From CAIJXB01 sp964455905 (GTDB taxonomy: Bacteria; Chlamydiota; Chlamydiia; Chlamydiales; Rhabdochlamydiaceae), in assembly GCA_964455905.1 (NCBI GenBank), contig CAYVYN010000003.1, positions 62,001 to 126,000 on the forward strand: a stretch of DNA of 64,000 bases, read 5' to 3'. Under the pieces are notes generated by a model. It was not told the origin of the DNA. It ran no database searches and saw only the letters and a program-made list of their open reading frames with translations. This document shows, one piece after another, positions 16,408-25,092 of this stretch. Every line of letters begins with the position of its first letter. Position 1 is the first letter of the stretch. A program made the translations under genes and the position numbers.

Positions 16408-17294
16408 TGAGAGGGATCAGTTTCCGTATTAATGGAGTCAATTAAGTGTTGCGCTAGTTCTGGGCTTGTTTTAGAGAGCCATAGGTAAAAGTCTTTAGTA
16501 AAGAAAAGAAGATCTTTTTTGTATTCTTCCTTATTAGCCAAAGTTTCCCTATAAGAAAATTGACCGATATCTATTTGGAAAGGATGGTTGTTTTGAAAAG
16601 CAAAATTGCGCCAAATTCCATCATCCCCATCTGTGATTTTTTTTTCACAGCGCTTTACTAAAAAAGAGACTAATTCGGTAATTGCTTTTTTCGCAGAAAA
16701 TAGATTTCCTTCTTGTAGCATTTTTTCTATTCCTGGATAAAGAGGCGTTCCTTTTTTTTGGATGTAGAATTGATATTTGTTTGCGGGGAGCTTGTGGCAG
16801 ATTCGTAGTTTATCTTGAATTTCGATCGTTCCGAGATCTATAGGGGTTTTTTCTAAATGAAAAAAAACAATTCCAGTTTCTTCTTTTAGGTTGCTAAAAG
16901 CGATTTCGTAACTTTTATATTCTCCAGCTAGCTTTTTTTGTTTTGTAGTTAGTTTATTTTGTCTATACGATTCTAGCCCAAAAGGAAAGGGAAATAACCG
17001 AAACCATATGCGAGGGTAGTTGTTGTTGTATTTAAGAAGTTTTACAACGTGTAGATTGTCTTTTGTGGTAAAGGCGTAGCATTGTCCTCCTCTCCCAATG
17101 TAGGTAAGGGGCTGAGATAGAATTTCTTTTACTATTTTAAGTTCTTTTTCGGTTGGTAAGGAGGTTTGATGAGAAGTCGGAGCAATTCTTAGGTTACGAA
17201 TTTTAAAGCCATCTGTTTGTTTATGACAGAATCTTTCTAGACAAAAAAGAGAAGCAATGGCGAGTAAAATAGTGCTGATTTTTTTAAGAGTCAT
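16404..17294 (-). CDS. Membrane-anchored kinase-fold protein, paralogue B
   Basis: 296 residues; paralogue of the next gene. N-terminal hydrophobic anchor (LKKISTILLAIASLFCLERF), then a kinase-like layout: glycine loop YIGRGGQCYAFTTKDN, lysine strand HVVKLLK, hinge-like YQFYIQKKGTPL, a catalytic-loop equivalent DGDDGIWRNFAF and a DFG equivalent QIDIGQF. The start at 17294 is preferred over an upstream ATG at 17360 because AGGTAG lies 5 bases before it and a near-consensus promoter occupies 17325-17353. It is the first gene of an apparent three-gene operon with paralogue A and the methyltransferase-like protein. Substrate and localisation are unknown. Confidence 0.6.
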   Translation of the reverse strand: MTLKKISTILLAIASLFCLERFCHKQTDGFKIRNLRIAPTSHQTSLPTEKELKIVKEILSQPLTYIGRGGQCYAFTTKDNLHVVKLLKYNNNYPRIWFRLFPFPFGLESYRQNKLTTKQKKLAGEYKSYEIAFSNLKEETGIVFFHLEKTPIDLGTIEIQDKLRICHKLPANKYQFYIQKKGTPLYPGIEKMLQEGNLFSAKKAITELVSFLVKRCEKKITDGDDGIWRNFAFQNNHPFQIDIGQFSYRETLANKEEYKKDLLFFTKDFYLWLSKTSPELAQHLIDSINTETDPSQ

Positions 17295-17324
17295 TTTTCT
17301 ACCTAGTTTAGATTTGCGTTTTGT

Positions 17325-17353
17325 AGTATAAAGGATTTCGATCTCTTTGTCAA
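17325..17353 (-). promoter_or_regulatory. Near-consensus promoter of the kinase-fold / methyltransferase-like operon
   Basis: On the minus strand TTGACA (17348-17353, six of six), a 17-base spacer and TATACT (17325-17330, five of six) lie 31 bases before the start of paralogue B. It is the strongest sigma-70-like promoter seen in the window. Confidence 0.75.
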
Positions 17354-17398
17354 AAAACAAAGTTTTTAATGTTGTTGTTAATCTTTAATGAGGAACAG

Positions 17399-18091
17399 AT
17401 GTTTGAATTAAGTAATTATAATTTTGTTTTTTTTGATTTTGACGGTCTTCTTGTGAATACAGAACATCTCCATTTTGAAGCATATAAAAATATGTGTTTG
17501 TCTAGAGGATTTATTTTGCCTTGGAATTTTTTAAAATACTGTTCGATAGCTCATACAAGTGCAGAGGGGTTACGTAAGGAAATATATCGAGAATTTCCAG
17601 CTCTTTACGAGCAAGAGCCTAATTGGTCTGTTTTATACGAGGAAAAAAAAGAAGCTTATAAAAACCTTTTGGACTTGGGCACGGTTCAGCTGATGCCTGG
17701 TGTTGAACAGCTTTTTTTTCAATTAGAAAGTTTAAAAATTCCTTCTTGTGTAGTTACGAATTCTTTTAAAAAACAAATAGATCGAATAAGAGAGCAATTG
17801 CCTATTTTAGAAAAAATTCCGTATTGGGTAACTAGAGAAGACTATAAAGCCCCTAAGCCTTCGCCGGATCCGTATTTAGTGGCTAAGTCTACGTATGCTT
17901 TGCCAACTGATCGTATTATAGGATTTGAAGATTCGATTCGTGGGATGCAAGCGTTAGTAGACGCTGGAATTGAGGGAATCGTGATTTCATCGTGTTTAGA
18001 TGAGAGTATGCAAAAGCAGCTAAATAATGTGGTTTGGAAGCACTCTTTTCTTGAATTGCTTGGGATAGATAAAGAACCTTTTTTATTCTAG
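17399..18091 (+). CDS. HAD-superfamily phosphatase (phosphoglycolate phosphatase / beta-phosphoglucomutase-like)
   Basis: 230-residue hydrolase of HAD subfamily I. Motif I is FFDFDGLLVNTE (nucleophile first Asp), motif II VVTNSFKK, motif III lysine YKAPKPSPDPYL, motif IV IIGFEDSIRGMQA. A helical cap lies between motifs I and II, as in phosphoglycolate phosphatase and beta-phosphoglucomutase. The substrate cannot be fixed. The start at 17399 gives the conserved N-terminus, with GAGGAAC upstream. It converges on truA; the two stop codons overlap within the palindrome CTAG (18088-18091). This pairing matches the truA-gph order remembered from Chlamydia. Confidence 0.88.
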   Translation: MFELSNYNFVFFDFDGLLVNTEHLHFEAYKNMCLSRGFILPWNFLKYCSIAHTSAEGLRKEIYREFPALYEQEPNWSVLYEEKKEAYKNLLDLGTVQLMPGVEQLFFQLESLKIPSCVVTNSFKKQIDRIREQLPILEKIPYWVTREDYKAPKPSPDPYLVAKSTYALPTDRIIGFEDSIRGMQALVDAGIEGIVISSCLDESMQKQLNNVVWKHSFLELLGIDKEPFLF

Positions 18092-18849
18092 TATTGATTT
18101 TCACCTGGATAATGAACCTTTACTAGGAAAAGGCCTTGAGGAGGGGCTGTATGCCCTGCTTTTTTTCTGTTCTTAGAAAGAAAAATTTCTTCTATTTCAG
18201 ATGTGTCGAGGAGGCCAGCTCCAATATCTACAAGTGTTCCCGTTATGTTTCGGACCATTTTATATAAAAAACCATCGCCTTCGAATTCAAGTCGAATACC
18301 GCCTGATTGTTCTATTACATCAAGTCTTTTTAAGGTCCGTATACTGTTTTTAGCAGCAGCTCCTTTGTGCGCTTCGTTAGCGAATGCGATAAAATCTTTT
18401 TTGCCTATAAATTCTTTAGCCCCCCTTGCTAGGTTGCTAACAGTGATGCGTTGCGGTACATGCCAAGAATAAAGCCTTGTAAATGGATTGAGTACTCTAT
18501 CTAGGTGCAGGTGGTAATGATATATTTTTCCGGTGGCATCAAATCTAGCGTGAAAATTAGGGAAGGTTTCTTCTATGCTCACTACCCTAATATCTTGAGG
18601 GATGAGGCCGTTTATAGAGTGCTTGAGTTTATAGAGGTTTGCTTCAACAGGAAGTGTGAAGTGAGCTACTTGGCCAAGAGCGTGTACTCCAGCATCGGTT
18701 CTCCCGGATCCTGTAACTATAATTTTTTCTTTATGCAAGGTGAGTAGAGCTTTTTCAAGGAGGCTTTGAATTGAAACAGAGTTAGGTTGGTTTTGCCATC
18801 CTCCATAGTTTGTGCCGTCGTAGGCTAATAACATCTTGTAATTATGCAT
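18088..18849 (-). CDS. truA: tRNA pseudouridine(38-40) synthase TruA
   Basis: Converts uridines 38-40 of tRNA anticodon arms to pseudouridine. The 253-residue protein begins YKMLLAYDGTNYGGWQNQPN and has the catalytic loop GSGRTDAGVHALGQVAHF (nucleophile Asp in RTDAG). FEGDGFLYKMVRNITGTLVD is the usual C-terminal signature. Its start overlaps the ispD stop by 8 bases, so the two form an operon. It ends head-on against the HAD gene. Confidence 0.96.
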   Translation of the reverse strand: MHNYKMLLAYDGTNYGGWQNQPNSVSIQSLLEKALLTLHKEKIIVTGSGRTDAGVHALGQVAHFTLPVEANLYKLKHSINGLIPQDIRVVSIEETFPNFHARFDATGKIYHYHLHLDRVLNPFTRLYSWHVPQRITVSNLARGAKEFIGKKDFIAFANEAHKGAAAKNSIRTLKRLDVIEQSGGIRLEFEGDGFLYKMVRNITGTLVDIGAGLLDTSEIEEIFLSKNRKKAGHTAPPQGLFLVKVHYPGENQY

Positions 18850-19519
18850 GGTAATTGATTTTTTCTAACAGGAGGTTGGCTAACGGTAGATCATCAAGTG
18901 TCGTAATTTTAATGTTAGATGGAGAGCCTTCTACTAATTTGACTGGATGATTCAATGATTCTATTAAGCTAACATCATCAGTTAAAATAGTCTTTTCCGC
19001 AAGAGCTTTTAGGTGTCCTTTAACGAAAAGTTCATAAGAAAGAAATTGGGGTGTTTGTATGTCCCATAAGACAGATCTGTCTAGTGTTTTTTTTACAAAG
19101 AGATCTTCATCAGCTTCTTTAATGGTCATTTTTACAGGGACAGCTAAAGAAGCTGCTTCATAAGTCATTCCTGCTTTTATGACATTTTCTAGATCTTGTT
19201 TTTGCAAAAGAGGTCTAGCTCCATCATGTACACAAACCCACCTAGTATGTTTGGAAAGAGCTTTTAGGCCAGAAAAAACAGAGTCTTGACGTTCTTTGCC
19301 AGGCAGCGCAAATCGCAAGGGGAGGTGAGAGTAGTCTGTAAAAAGCTTTTGGTACTCTTTTTCACATACAATAACGATTTCTTGCCAATTTGGAAATGTA
19401 AGTAACGCTTCTAAAGAGTGGATGATAAGTGGCTTATTTTGTAGTTTTAGGTATTGTTTGGGAGTGGTGCTCCCCATTCGCTTTCCGACGCCTCCGGAAA
19501 GTAAAATCGCTGATGTCAT
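18842..19519 (-). CDS. ispD: 2-C-methyl-D-erythritol 4-phosphate cytidylyltransferase
   Basis: Third step of the non-mevalonate isoprenoid pathway. The 225-residue protein has the nucleotide-binding start AILLSGGVGKRMGSTTPKQY, CVHDGARPL, and DRSVLWDIQTPQFLSYEL, all characteristic of IspD. SNIKITTLDDLPLAN closes it as expected. It is followed by the overlapping truA and lies 57 bases downstream of the SWIB-domain gene on the same strand. Confidence 0.95.
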   Translation of the reverse strand: MTSAILLSGGVGKRMGSTTPKQYLKLQNKPLIIHSLEALLTFPNWQEIVIVCEKEYQKLFTDYSHLPLRFALPGKERQDSVFSGLKALSKHTRWVCVHDGARPLLQKQDLENVIKAGMTYEAASLAVPVKMTIKEADEDLFVKKTLDRSVLWDIQTPQFLSYELFVKGHLKALAEKTILTDDVSLIESLNHPVKLVEGSPSNIKITTLDDLPLANLLLEKINYHA

Positions 19520-19576
19520 AGGATTATCCAGAAAATAGGTAGGCAGAATATCTTGTTTATACTCTGCCCATTTTTT

Positions 19577-19837
19577 TTAAGAGAGGTGCTTGCTAACAAG
19601 TTTTGTCATTTCAAACATGTTGATCGCTTTTTTGCTGCCAAATACTTTTGCTAGTTTTTCATCGGGAATGATGTTTCTTTTGTTTTGTTCGTCTTGACAA
19701 TTGTGTTTTTTAATATAAACCCAAATTTGCTTTGTGACTTCAGTTCTAGGCATGGGACCTTTTCCTACGACGGCAGCTAGCTCTTCGCTAACTTTTAAAG
19801 GTTGCATGAATTTGGACTGTGCTGGTTCTTTTGCCAT
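19577..19837 (-). CDS. SWIB/MDM2-domain protein
   Basis: 86-residue SWIB domain protein, a eukaryote-type chromatin-associated fold that Chlamydiae carry as a stand-alone small protein and as a fusion to topoisomerase I. Diagnostic stretches are FMQPLKVSEELAAVVG, PRTEVTKQIWVYIKKHNCQD and IIPDEKLAKVFG. Start at 19837 with AAGGAGTAAT upstream. A role in DNA compaction or transcription is plausible but unproven. It precedes ispD-truA on the same strand and is divergent from the UGP3-like gene. Confidence 0.92.
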   Translation of the reverse strand: MAKEPAQSKFMQPLKVSEELAAVVGKGPMPRTEVTKQIWVYIKKHNCQDEQNKRNIIPDEKLAKVFGSKKAINMFEMTKLVSKHLS

Positions 19838-19956
19838 TGAATTACTCCTTATAAGATTCTGCCAAGGCCTATCTTCAAATCTCATTTGATTTGAAATTAG
19901 ATAGACAATCGAGGGAGTTTTCCTCCTCGAATATCAAGTTGTATCGCGCTCAATAT

Positions 19957-19962
19957 ATTATA
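19957..19962 (-). promoter_or_regulatory. Possible -10 element of the SWIB gene
   Basis: A perfect TATAAT on the minus strand, preceded by a T-rich tract as often seen in chlamydial promoters. No convincing -35 hexamer is found at 16-18 bases. An imperfect hairpin (TCGAGG ... CCTCGA, about 19914-19930) lies in the presumed leader. Confidence 0.3.
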
Positions 19963-20038
19963 GTCAAAAAAAATCGTTTTAGTTAGAGGGATTTTACTTT
20001 TTTTAGGAAAATTCGAGTTCGAGATAAAGATTGAAGGA

Positions 20039-22300
20039 ATGTTTCTTGATTTTCTTGCATTTTACTTTTTTTTCATGACAATCTACATGTCTTACTCATT
20101 AAATGTAAAAAGAGAGGTTTTTCTTTTGAGTCCATTTTTAGCTCCAGACCAGGTTTTTTGTACTACATCCGTTCTTGATGAATTAACGCGTCTTTCGGGT
20201 TTAATAGAGTGTATACGAAAAGCTGATACAGTTTTAGAGAAATTAGAATTGTTATCAAAAGAAGAAGTTGTTCAACTGTTTTTGTCTAGTGTGTCTTTAT
20301 CTGACTTTTCCTTAGAAGAACGGTTTGTGTTGCTTTCTGTTGTAGCTATAGGCCAAGAAAAGGTGTTTTGCGGTGCTACTGACTTGAAAAGAAGCGATCT
20401 AACAACACTCTTAGAGACTTTGCTTTCTTTAGAAAGTTTTTACCGAGAAATCGGTGGAGTTATTGGATACCAACTTACGCTTTTACAGTTTCTTTGTAAG
20501 CCTAAAAGAAGGTTTGCAGCAGAGAAGGCCTCAATACATGCTCCTTGCGGTTTAGATTTTTCAAAGCCTTCCGATGAGCTTAAAGAGGCTATCTATTATG
20601 CAATTGAGAAAATGGAAGAACTTTCCGAGATGTACCCTATCGGTGGCGCTGCAGATCGATTAAAGTTGCAAGATGTTTTAACGGGCAGTGCTATGCCTGC
20701 TGCGTTTCTTTCTTTTAATGGAGATACTCTTTTAGGTAGGTTGATTGGTGACCTACAAGTTCGAGAATATTTATATTATAAAGTTAAAGGAAAGCAGATT
20801 ACTATTCCTGTTGCGATGATGACATCTGAAAAAGAAAATCATGAAAATATTATGAAGCTTTTCGCTCAGGAAAAATGGTTTTTTCGTCCTAGAGAGAAGT
20901 TTGCGTTTTTTTCGCAGCCACTTGTCCCTGTTGTAGATAGAGAAGGCAACTGGATTGTTGTAGGTCCAATGGATCCTTTGCTAAAACCGGGTGGACATGG
21001 AGTTATTTGGAAGCTTGCAAGGGATCAGGGGATTTTTTCTTGGTTAAGAGAGCAGGGCGCTGTTAAATCGATTATTCGGCAGATCAATAATCCTATTTCT
21101 TCGGAAGATTACGGTCTTTTAGCTTTTAGCGGATACGGCCTGAAAGAAGATAAACGTTTTGGTTTTGCTTCTTGTGAAAGGCTTGTCAACGCTTCCGAAG
21201 GGATTAATGTTGTGGTAGAAGAAGAAGTCGAAGAGGGTTTTTCTTATGCCTTAACGAACATAGAATACTCGGATTTTACTACCTATAACATACAAGATGA
21301 ACCAGCAGTTCCAGGATTAAAATATTCTAAATTTCCGTCTAACACAAACCTTCTTTTTGTAAATTTGCAATCTGTAGAGCAAGCCTTAGATAAGTGTCCT
21401 ATTCCAGGGATGTTAGTGAATTTAAAGAAGATTACGTTTTATGATTGTTTTAAAGAAAAAAAAGAAGCAGAGGTTGCAAGATTAGAATCGACCATGCAAA
21501 ATATTGCAGATTGCTTTCAAACCCGTTCTTCTACTCGATTGCCTGTAGATGAAAATATGCATCTTGATGCTTATATTATCTTTAATAAAAGAAGAAAAAC
21601 AATTTCAGCTACAAAGAAAGAGTATGTGCTTGGATCTTCTTTTTTAGAGACTCCTGAAGGCTGCTTTTTAGATGTTATGAGCAATGCAAGGGAGCTTTTA
21701 GAAGAACATTGCGGCTTTTCTTTAGCAGGTAATTCTGAAGAGGTTGAGAGCTTTACCCATCCGTCTTTTGTCTTGCATTATCACCCTGCTTTAGGGCCTC
21801 TTTACGCTCTAATTGGCAAGAAGGTTCGAGGGGGGAGGCTTTCATTAGGCAGTGAGCTTATTTTGCATATAGCAGAGTGTGATATAGAAAATCTGCACAT
21901 AGAAGGTAGTTTTCATGTTGTTGCAGAGAGGGTAATGGGAGAGGTAGATCAAAATGGCGTTTTGCGTTACTCAGAAAAAGTAGGCCGATGTGTCTTAAAA
22001 AATGTAACTATTCAAAATCAAGGGATTGATTACGACCAGGGAAATGTCTTTTGGAAGCAAGTTATCCATCGGAAAGGCTCTTTTCGAATTCTTTTAGAAG
22101 GAGAGTCAGAATTTTATGCTGAAGATGTAACTTTTAATGGGGATCTTGAAATTAAAGTAGAGCACGGTCATAGAATTATAGCGAAGAATATTGATGGACA
22201 GGTGATCTTTTTTAAAGAAAGACTTCGGTCTCGCTCTTGGGAATGGAGCTGTAGTTTTAATCAGGATAAAACTCTTGTATTAGAGAAAGTTTTTTTGTAG
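20039..22300 (+). CDS. UDPGP-family nucleotidyltransferase resembling plant UGP3
   Basis: 753-residue protein. The central region has the uridylyltransferase layout: YPIGGAADRLKLQDVLTGSA (about residues 199-218), then FLSFNGDTLLGRLIGDLQVR, IPVAMMTSEKENHENIM, FAFFSQPLVPVVD, KPGGHGVIWKLARDQGIF and VRQ/IIRQINNPISSEDYGLLA. These phrases recall plant chloroplast UDP-glucose pyrophosphorylase UGP3 rather than the short bacterial GalU. A long C-terminal region with beta-helix-like lines (IEGSFHVVAERVMGE) follows. Likely product UDP-glucose or a related UDP-sugar; the donor is not determined. The start is uncertain: AAGGA touches the ATG at 20039, and in-frame ATGs follow at about 20075 and 20087. 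It probably stands alone. Confidence 0.72.
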   Translation: MFLDFLAFYFFFMTIYMSYSLNVKREVFLLSPFLAPDQVFCTTSVLDELTRLSGLIECIRKADTVLEKLELLSKEEVVQLFLSSVSLSDFSLEERFVLLSVVAIGQEKVFCGATDLKRSDLTTLLETLLSLESFYREIGGVIGYQLTLLQFLCKPKRRFAAEKASIHAPCGLDFSKPSDELKEAIYYAIEKMEELSEMYPIGGAADRLKLQDVLTGSAMPAAFLSFNGDTLLGRLIGDLQVREYLYYKVKGKQITIPVAMMTSEKENHENIMKLFAQEKWFFRPREKFAFFSQPLVPVVDREGNWIVVGPMDPLLKPGGHGVIWKLARDQGIFSWLREQGAVKSIIRQINNPISSEDYGLLAFSGYGLKEDKRFGFASCERLVNASEGINVVVEEEVEEGFSYALTNIEYSDFTTYNIQDEPAVPGLKYSKFPSNTNLLFVNLQSVEQALDKCPIPGMLVNLKKITFYDCFKEKKEAEVARLESTMQNIADCFQTRSSTRLPVDENMHLDAYIIFNKRRKTISATKKEYVLGSSFLETPEGCFLDVMSNARELLEEHCGFSLAGNSEEVESFTHPSFVLHYHPALGPLYALIGKKVRGGRLSLGSELILHIAECDIENLHIEGSFHVVAERVMGEVDQNGVLRYSEKVGRCVLKNVTIQNQGIDYDQGNVFWKQVIHRKGSFRILLEGESEFYAEDVTFNGDLEIKVEHGHRIIAKNIDGQVIFFKERLRSRSWEWSCSFNQDKTLVLEKVFL

Positions 22301-22392
22301 GAAATCTGCTTAAGCATCTTTTGGGTTTTTGATTTTCAAAGTTTGAAAAATTCTAAGTAGACTGAAAGTACTTGATCTAGTATATCGGAAAT

Positions 22393-23898
22393 ATGATAAA
22401 ATATATTTCTTTTTTGTTGATTTCGGTTAGTGGTTTTCTTTTTTCTTGTGAAAATGGGGAATCTTCTTTTTCTTTATACGTAAAAGAAAGAGAGTCTCTT
22501 GTTTCTGCAAACAGGGACCTCTCATTTGCTAGACAACTTCATTTATCATCAGATGAAGTTCGGGTTAGTAGTTATTTTGAAGAGCTTAAAAAACAGGCTT
22601 TGAGTAAATATCAAAAGCAAGGAAAGCATCCGTCTAGTATAAATTTTCTTGGGGAAAAAGAAAATATTCAGAGCGATGCACTCTATCATTTTTTAAAAAA
22701 AATGCCCAAGGGCGCTCTGCTGCATGTTCATAGTGGTTCTATTGCAACGGCTAAGTGGATGGTTGAAGAATTAACTAAAGAACCTAATTGTTACGTCTAC
22801 TGGCAAGAAGATGGCTCGCTTTTGCAGGGGACAGTTCGTTTTTATCAAGAGGACCATGTTCCTAAAGGCTTTTTTCCGATAGAGGAGTTGAGGGCGTCTA
22901 TTCCTGATTTTAACAGAACTCTGATTTCAATGTTTGAGATGGAGCTTTCTGATTTGGAAAATGGCCACCTTTGGAAGAAGTTTGAAGGCGCTTTTATGAA
23001 GTCTAGCGGACTTGTTCACTATAAACCTTGTTTTATTAAGTATTATACGCATGCTTTAGAAGAACTTGTAAAAGATAATATCCAGTATATGGAGTTGAGA
23101 TCTTTAAACAATACTGTATATGACCTGGATGGAGCGGTTGAGTCTCCAGAAGAAAGCATTGCTTTATTTGCCGAAATAAAAAAAGTAATACAAAAAAAGT
23201 ACCCTGATTTTAATTTTAGTCTTATCTATACCGAACATAGAAAAGATCCTTTGGATCAGAAACTGTCTCGAATAGAAAAGGCTTATAAAATACGTTCTTT
23301 ATATCCTGATTTTGTGATTGGATATGATTTAGTCGGAGAGGAAGATACTGGACTTTCTAATTTTGCATATGCTGAAAGTTTGCAGCATAAGGGGATGTTT
23401 GAAACTAAGTACGGTGTAGATCTTCCTTGTTATTTCCATGCAGGAGAGTCTTTGCTTTCAACGAATAATAACCTTTATGATGCGGTCTTATTACACTCAA
23501 AGAGAATAGGGCATGCGTTTAATTTGTTTCTTTTTCCCTATTTGTTAGACAAAATAATCAGTGAAGATATCTGTATTGAGGTCTGCCCTGTGAGTAATCA
23601 GGTTTTAGGTTATGTTTCAGATTTGAGGATACATCCTGCGGCTGGTTATTTAAAAGCAGGAGTTCCGTGTGTTCTTAGCTCAGATGATCCTGGTTTGTTT
23701 GGCTATAATGGGATGACCCCCGATATCTGGGAAGCTGTTATTGCTTGGGATCTTGATTTTAAATCAGTTAAACAGCTTTGTTTAAATTCACTTAAATATA
23801 GTGGTATGGGCTGTTTAGAAAAAGAAAAAGCTTTATCTGTTTGGGAAAAACGTTGGAAGTTATTTATTAAAGAGAAAATTCTCGAAAACAATCTTTAG
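22393..23898 (+). CDS. Secreted ADA2/ADGF-like adenosine deaminase
   Basis: 501 residues. An N-terminal signal (MIKYISFLLISVSGFLFSCE) ends in a lipobox-like LFSC, so export, perhaps as a lipoprotein, is likely. The catalytic motifs of adenosine deaminases are present: MPKGALLHVHSGS (zinc His-x-His, about residue 111), YFHAGES (about 346), RIGHAF, IEVCPVSNQVLGYV and VLSSDDPGLFGYNG (about 428, zinc Asp). The extra N-terminal region and phrases such as YTHALEELVKDNIQYMELRS and IGYDLVGEEDTG match the eukaryotic extracellular ADA2/ADGF group rather than cytosolic ADA. Expected reaction: adenosine (or deoxyadenosine) to inosine. It lies between the UGP3-like gene and prfB. Confidence 0.85.
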   Translation: MIKYISFLLISVSGFLFSCENGESSFSLYVKERESLVSANRDLSFARQLHLSSDEVRVSSYFEELKKQALSKYQKQGKHPSSINFLGEKENIQSDALYHFLKKMPKGALLHVHSGSIATAKWMVEELTKEPNCYVYWQEDGSLLQGTVRFYQEDHVPKGFFPIEELRASIPDFNRTLISMFEMELSDLENGHLWKKFEGAFMKSSGLVHYKPCFIKYYTHALEELVKDNIQYMELRSLNNTVYDLDGAVESPEESIALFAEIKKVIQKKYPDFNFSLIYTEHRKDPLDQKLSRIEKAYKIRSLYPDFVIGYDLVGEEDTGLSNFAYAESLQHKGMFETKYGVDLPCYFHAGESLLSTNNNLYDAVLLHSKRIGHAFNLFLFPYLLDKIISEDICIEVCPVSNQVLGYVSDLRIHPAAGYLKAGVPCVLSSDDPGLFGYNGMTPDIWEAVIAWDLDFKSVKQLCLNSLKYSGMGCLEKEKALSVWEKRWKLFIKEKILENNL

Positions 23899-23935
23899 TT
23901 TCTCAAGGTGAATCTTTTAAAGTTTTATGTGGGGT

Positions 23936-23964
23936 TTGACTTTTTTTCTTTTTTGAGGAATGCT
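23936..23964 (+). promoter_or_regulatory. prfB: Possible prfB promoter
   Basis: TTGACT (23936-23941), a 17-base pyrimidine-rich spacer and AATGCT (23959-23964). The -35 is good, the -10 poor (three of six). Confidence 0.25.
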
Positions 23965-23996
23965 TTTGGGCTAGATAGACAAACTCAGAGGATTTT

Positions 23997-25092
23997 ATGG
24001 AACAAAATATAGAAGTGTTAGCGCAAGACATCGAGAGTCGAATTGTTCATATGACGAGGTATCTTTGACCTCGCTTCTAAAGAAGCAGATGTAGCTGCCC
24101 TAGAAGCAAAAATGCAATCGGATGATTTTTGGGATGATCAGATTGCAGCTAAAAAAGTGATAGAAAAAAGCCAAGAGTTAAAAGCTTGGACAGTTCCTTG
24201 TCACGAAGTAAAGCAACGATTTTCAGATGTAAAATCTATCTTTTCAGATGCTCTTGCGATAAATGATCAAGAAATGATAGATGATTTAAGAAAAGAATTA
24301 CATCGAATTGATGGTATTTTAGCCGATCTTGAAGTCCGTAGGATGCTTTCAGGAGAAATGGATGCAAAAAATTGTTATTTGAGTATTAATGCCGGCGCAG
24401 GAGGGACTGAAGCTTGCGACTGGGCTCTTATGCTTTGTCGTATGTATCAAAGATGGATCGCTAAAAGAGGCTGGAAGTTTGAAGTTTTAGATGCTGTGGA
24501 TGGAGATGTGGCGGGTATCAAAAGTGTGACGATGAAAATTGTAGGTAGTTTTTCCTATGGATACTCTAAAGCAGAGAAAGGGGTTCATCGCCTTGTGAGA
24601 ATTTCTCCTTTTGATAGTAATGCTAAACGTCATACAAGCTTTGCTTCTGTTGATGTAACTCCTGAAGTAGATGATGATATTAAAATTGATATTAAACCTG
24701 AGGAAATTCGAGTTGATACTTATCGCTCTTCTGGAGCTGGTGGTCAGCACGTGAATACGACAGACTCTGCTGTGCGTTTAACCCATTTATCGACAGGAAT
24801 TACCGTGTCTTGTCAAGGGGAAAGAAGCCAACTACAAAACAAGGAAACTTGTTTTAAAATGCTTCGAGCTAAGTTATACGAGAAAGAAAAAGAAGAAAGA
24901 CGAAATAAAATGGATAGCATTGGTGGAGAAAAGAAGGAGATTGCTTGGGGTAGTCAAATTCGAAGCTACGTCCTACACCCTTATACTTTAGTTAAAGATG
25001 CTAGAACGAAGTTCGAAGTAGGTAATGCATCTGCTGTATTAGATGGTGATCTAGATCCTTTTGTTAATGCTTATTTAAAGGAACTTTCATGA
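23997..25092 (+). CDS. prfB: Peptide chain release factor 2 (programmed +1 frameshift)
   Basis: Recognises UGA and UAA stop codons and triggers peptide release. Translation starts at ATG 23997 (MEQNIEVLAQDIESRIVHMT), meets an in-frame TGA at 24066-24068 after RYL, and continues after a +1 shift as DLASKEADVAALEAK. The joined product, 23997-24065 plus 24067-25092, is 364 residues. It contains the tripeptide motif SPF (RISPFDSN) and the catalytic GGQ (SSGAGGQHVNTTDSA, about residue 250). GAGG precedes the start by several bases. The stop overlaps the following acetyltransferase gene by 4 bases. A reading that begins only at 24112 would miss the conserved N-terminus. Confidence 0.97.
24056..24069 (+). 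other. prfB: Programmed +1 frameshift site in prfB
   Basis: GAGGTATCTTTGAC matches the classical release factor 2 site: an internal ribosome-binding-like GAGG, three bases later the slippery CTT, then TGA C. Low RF2 favours the shift, giving autoregulation. Confidence 0.93.

Noticed and set aside
24112..25092. prfB taken as starting at 24112
   Set aside because: The conserved N-terminus and the frameshift site upstream are clear.
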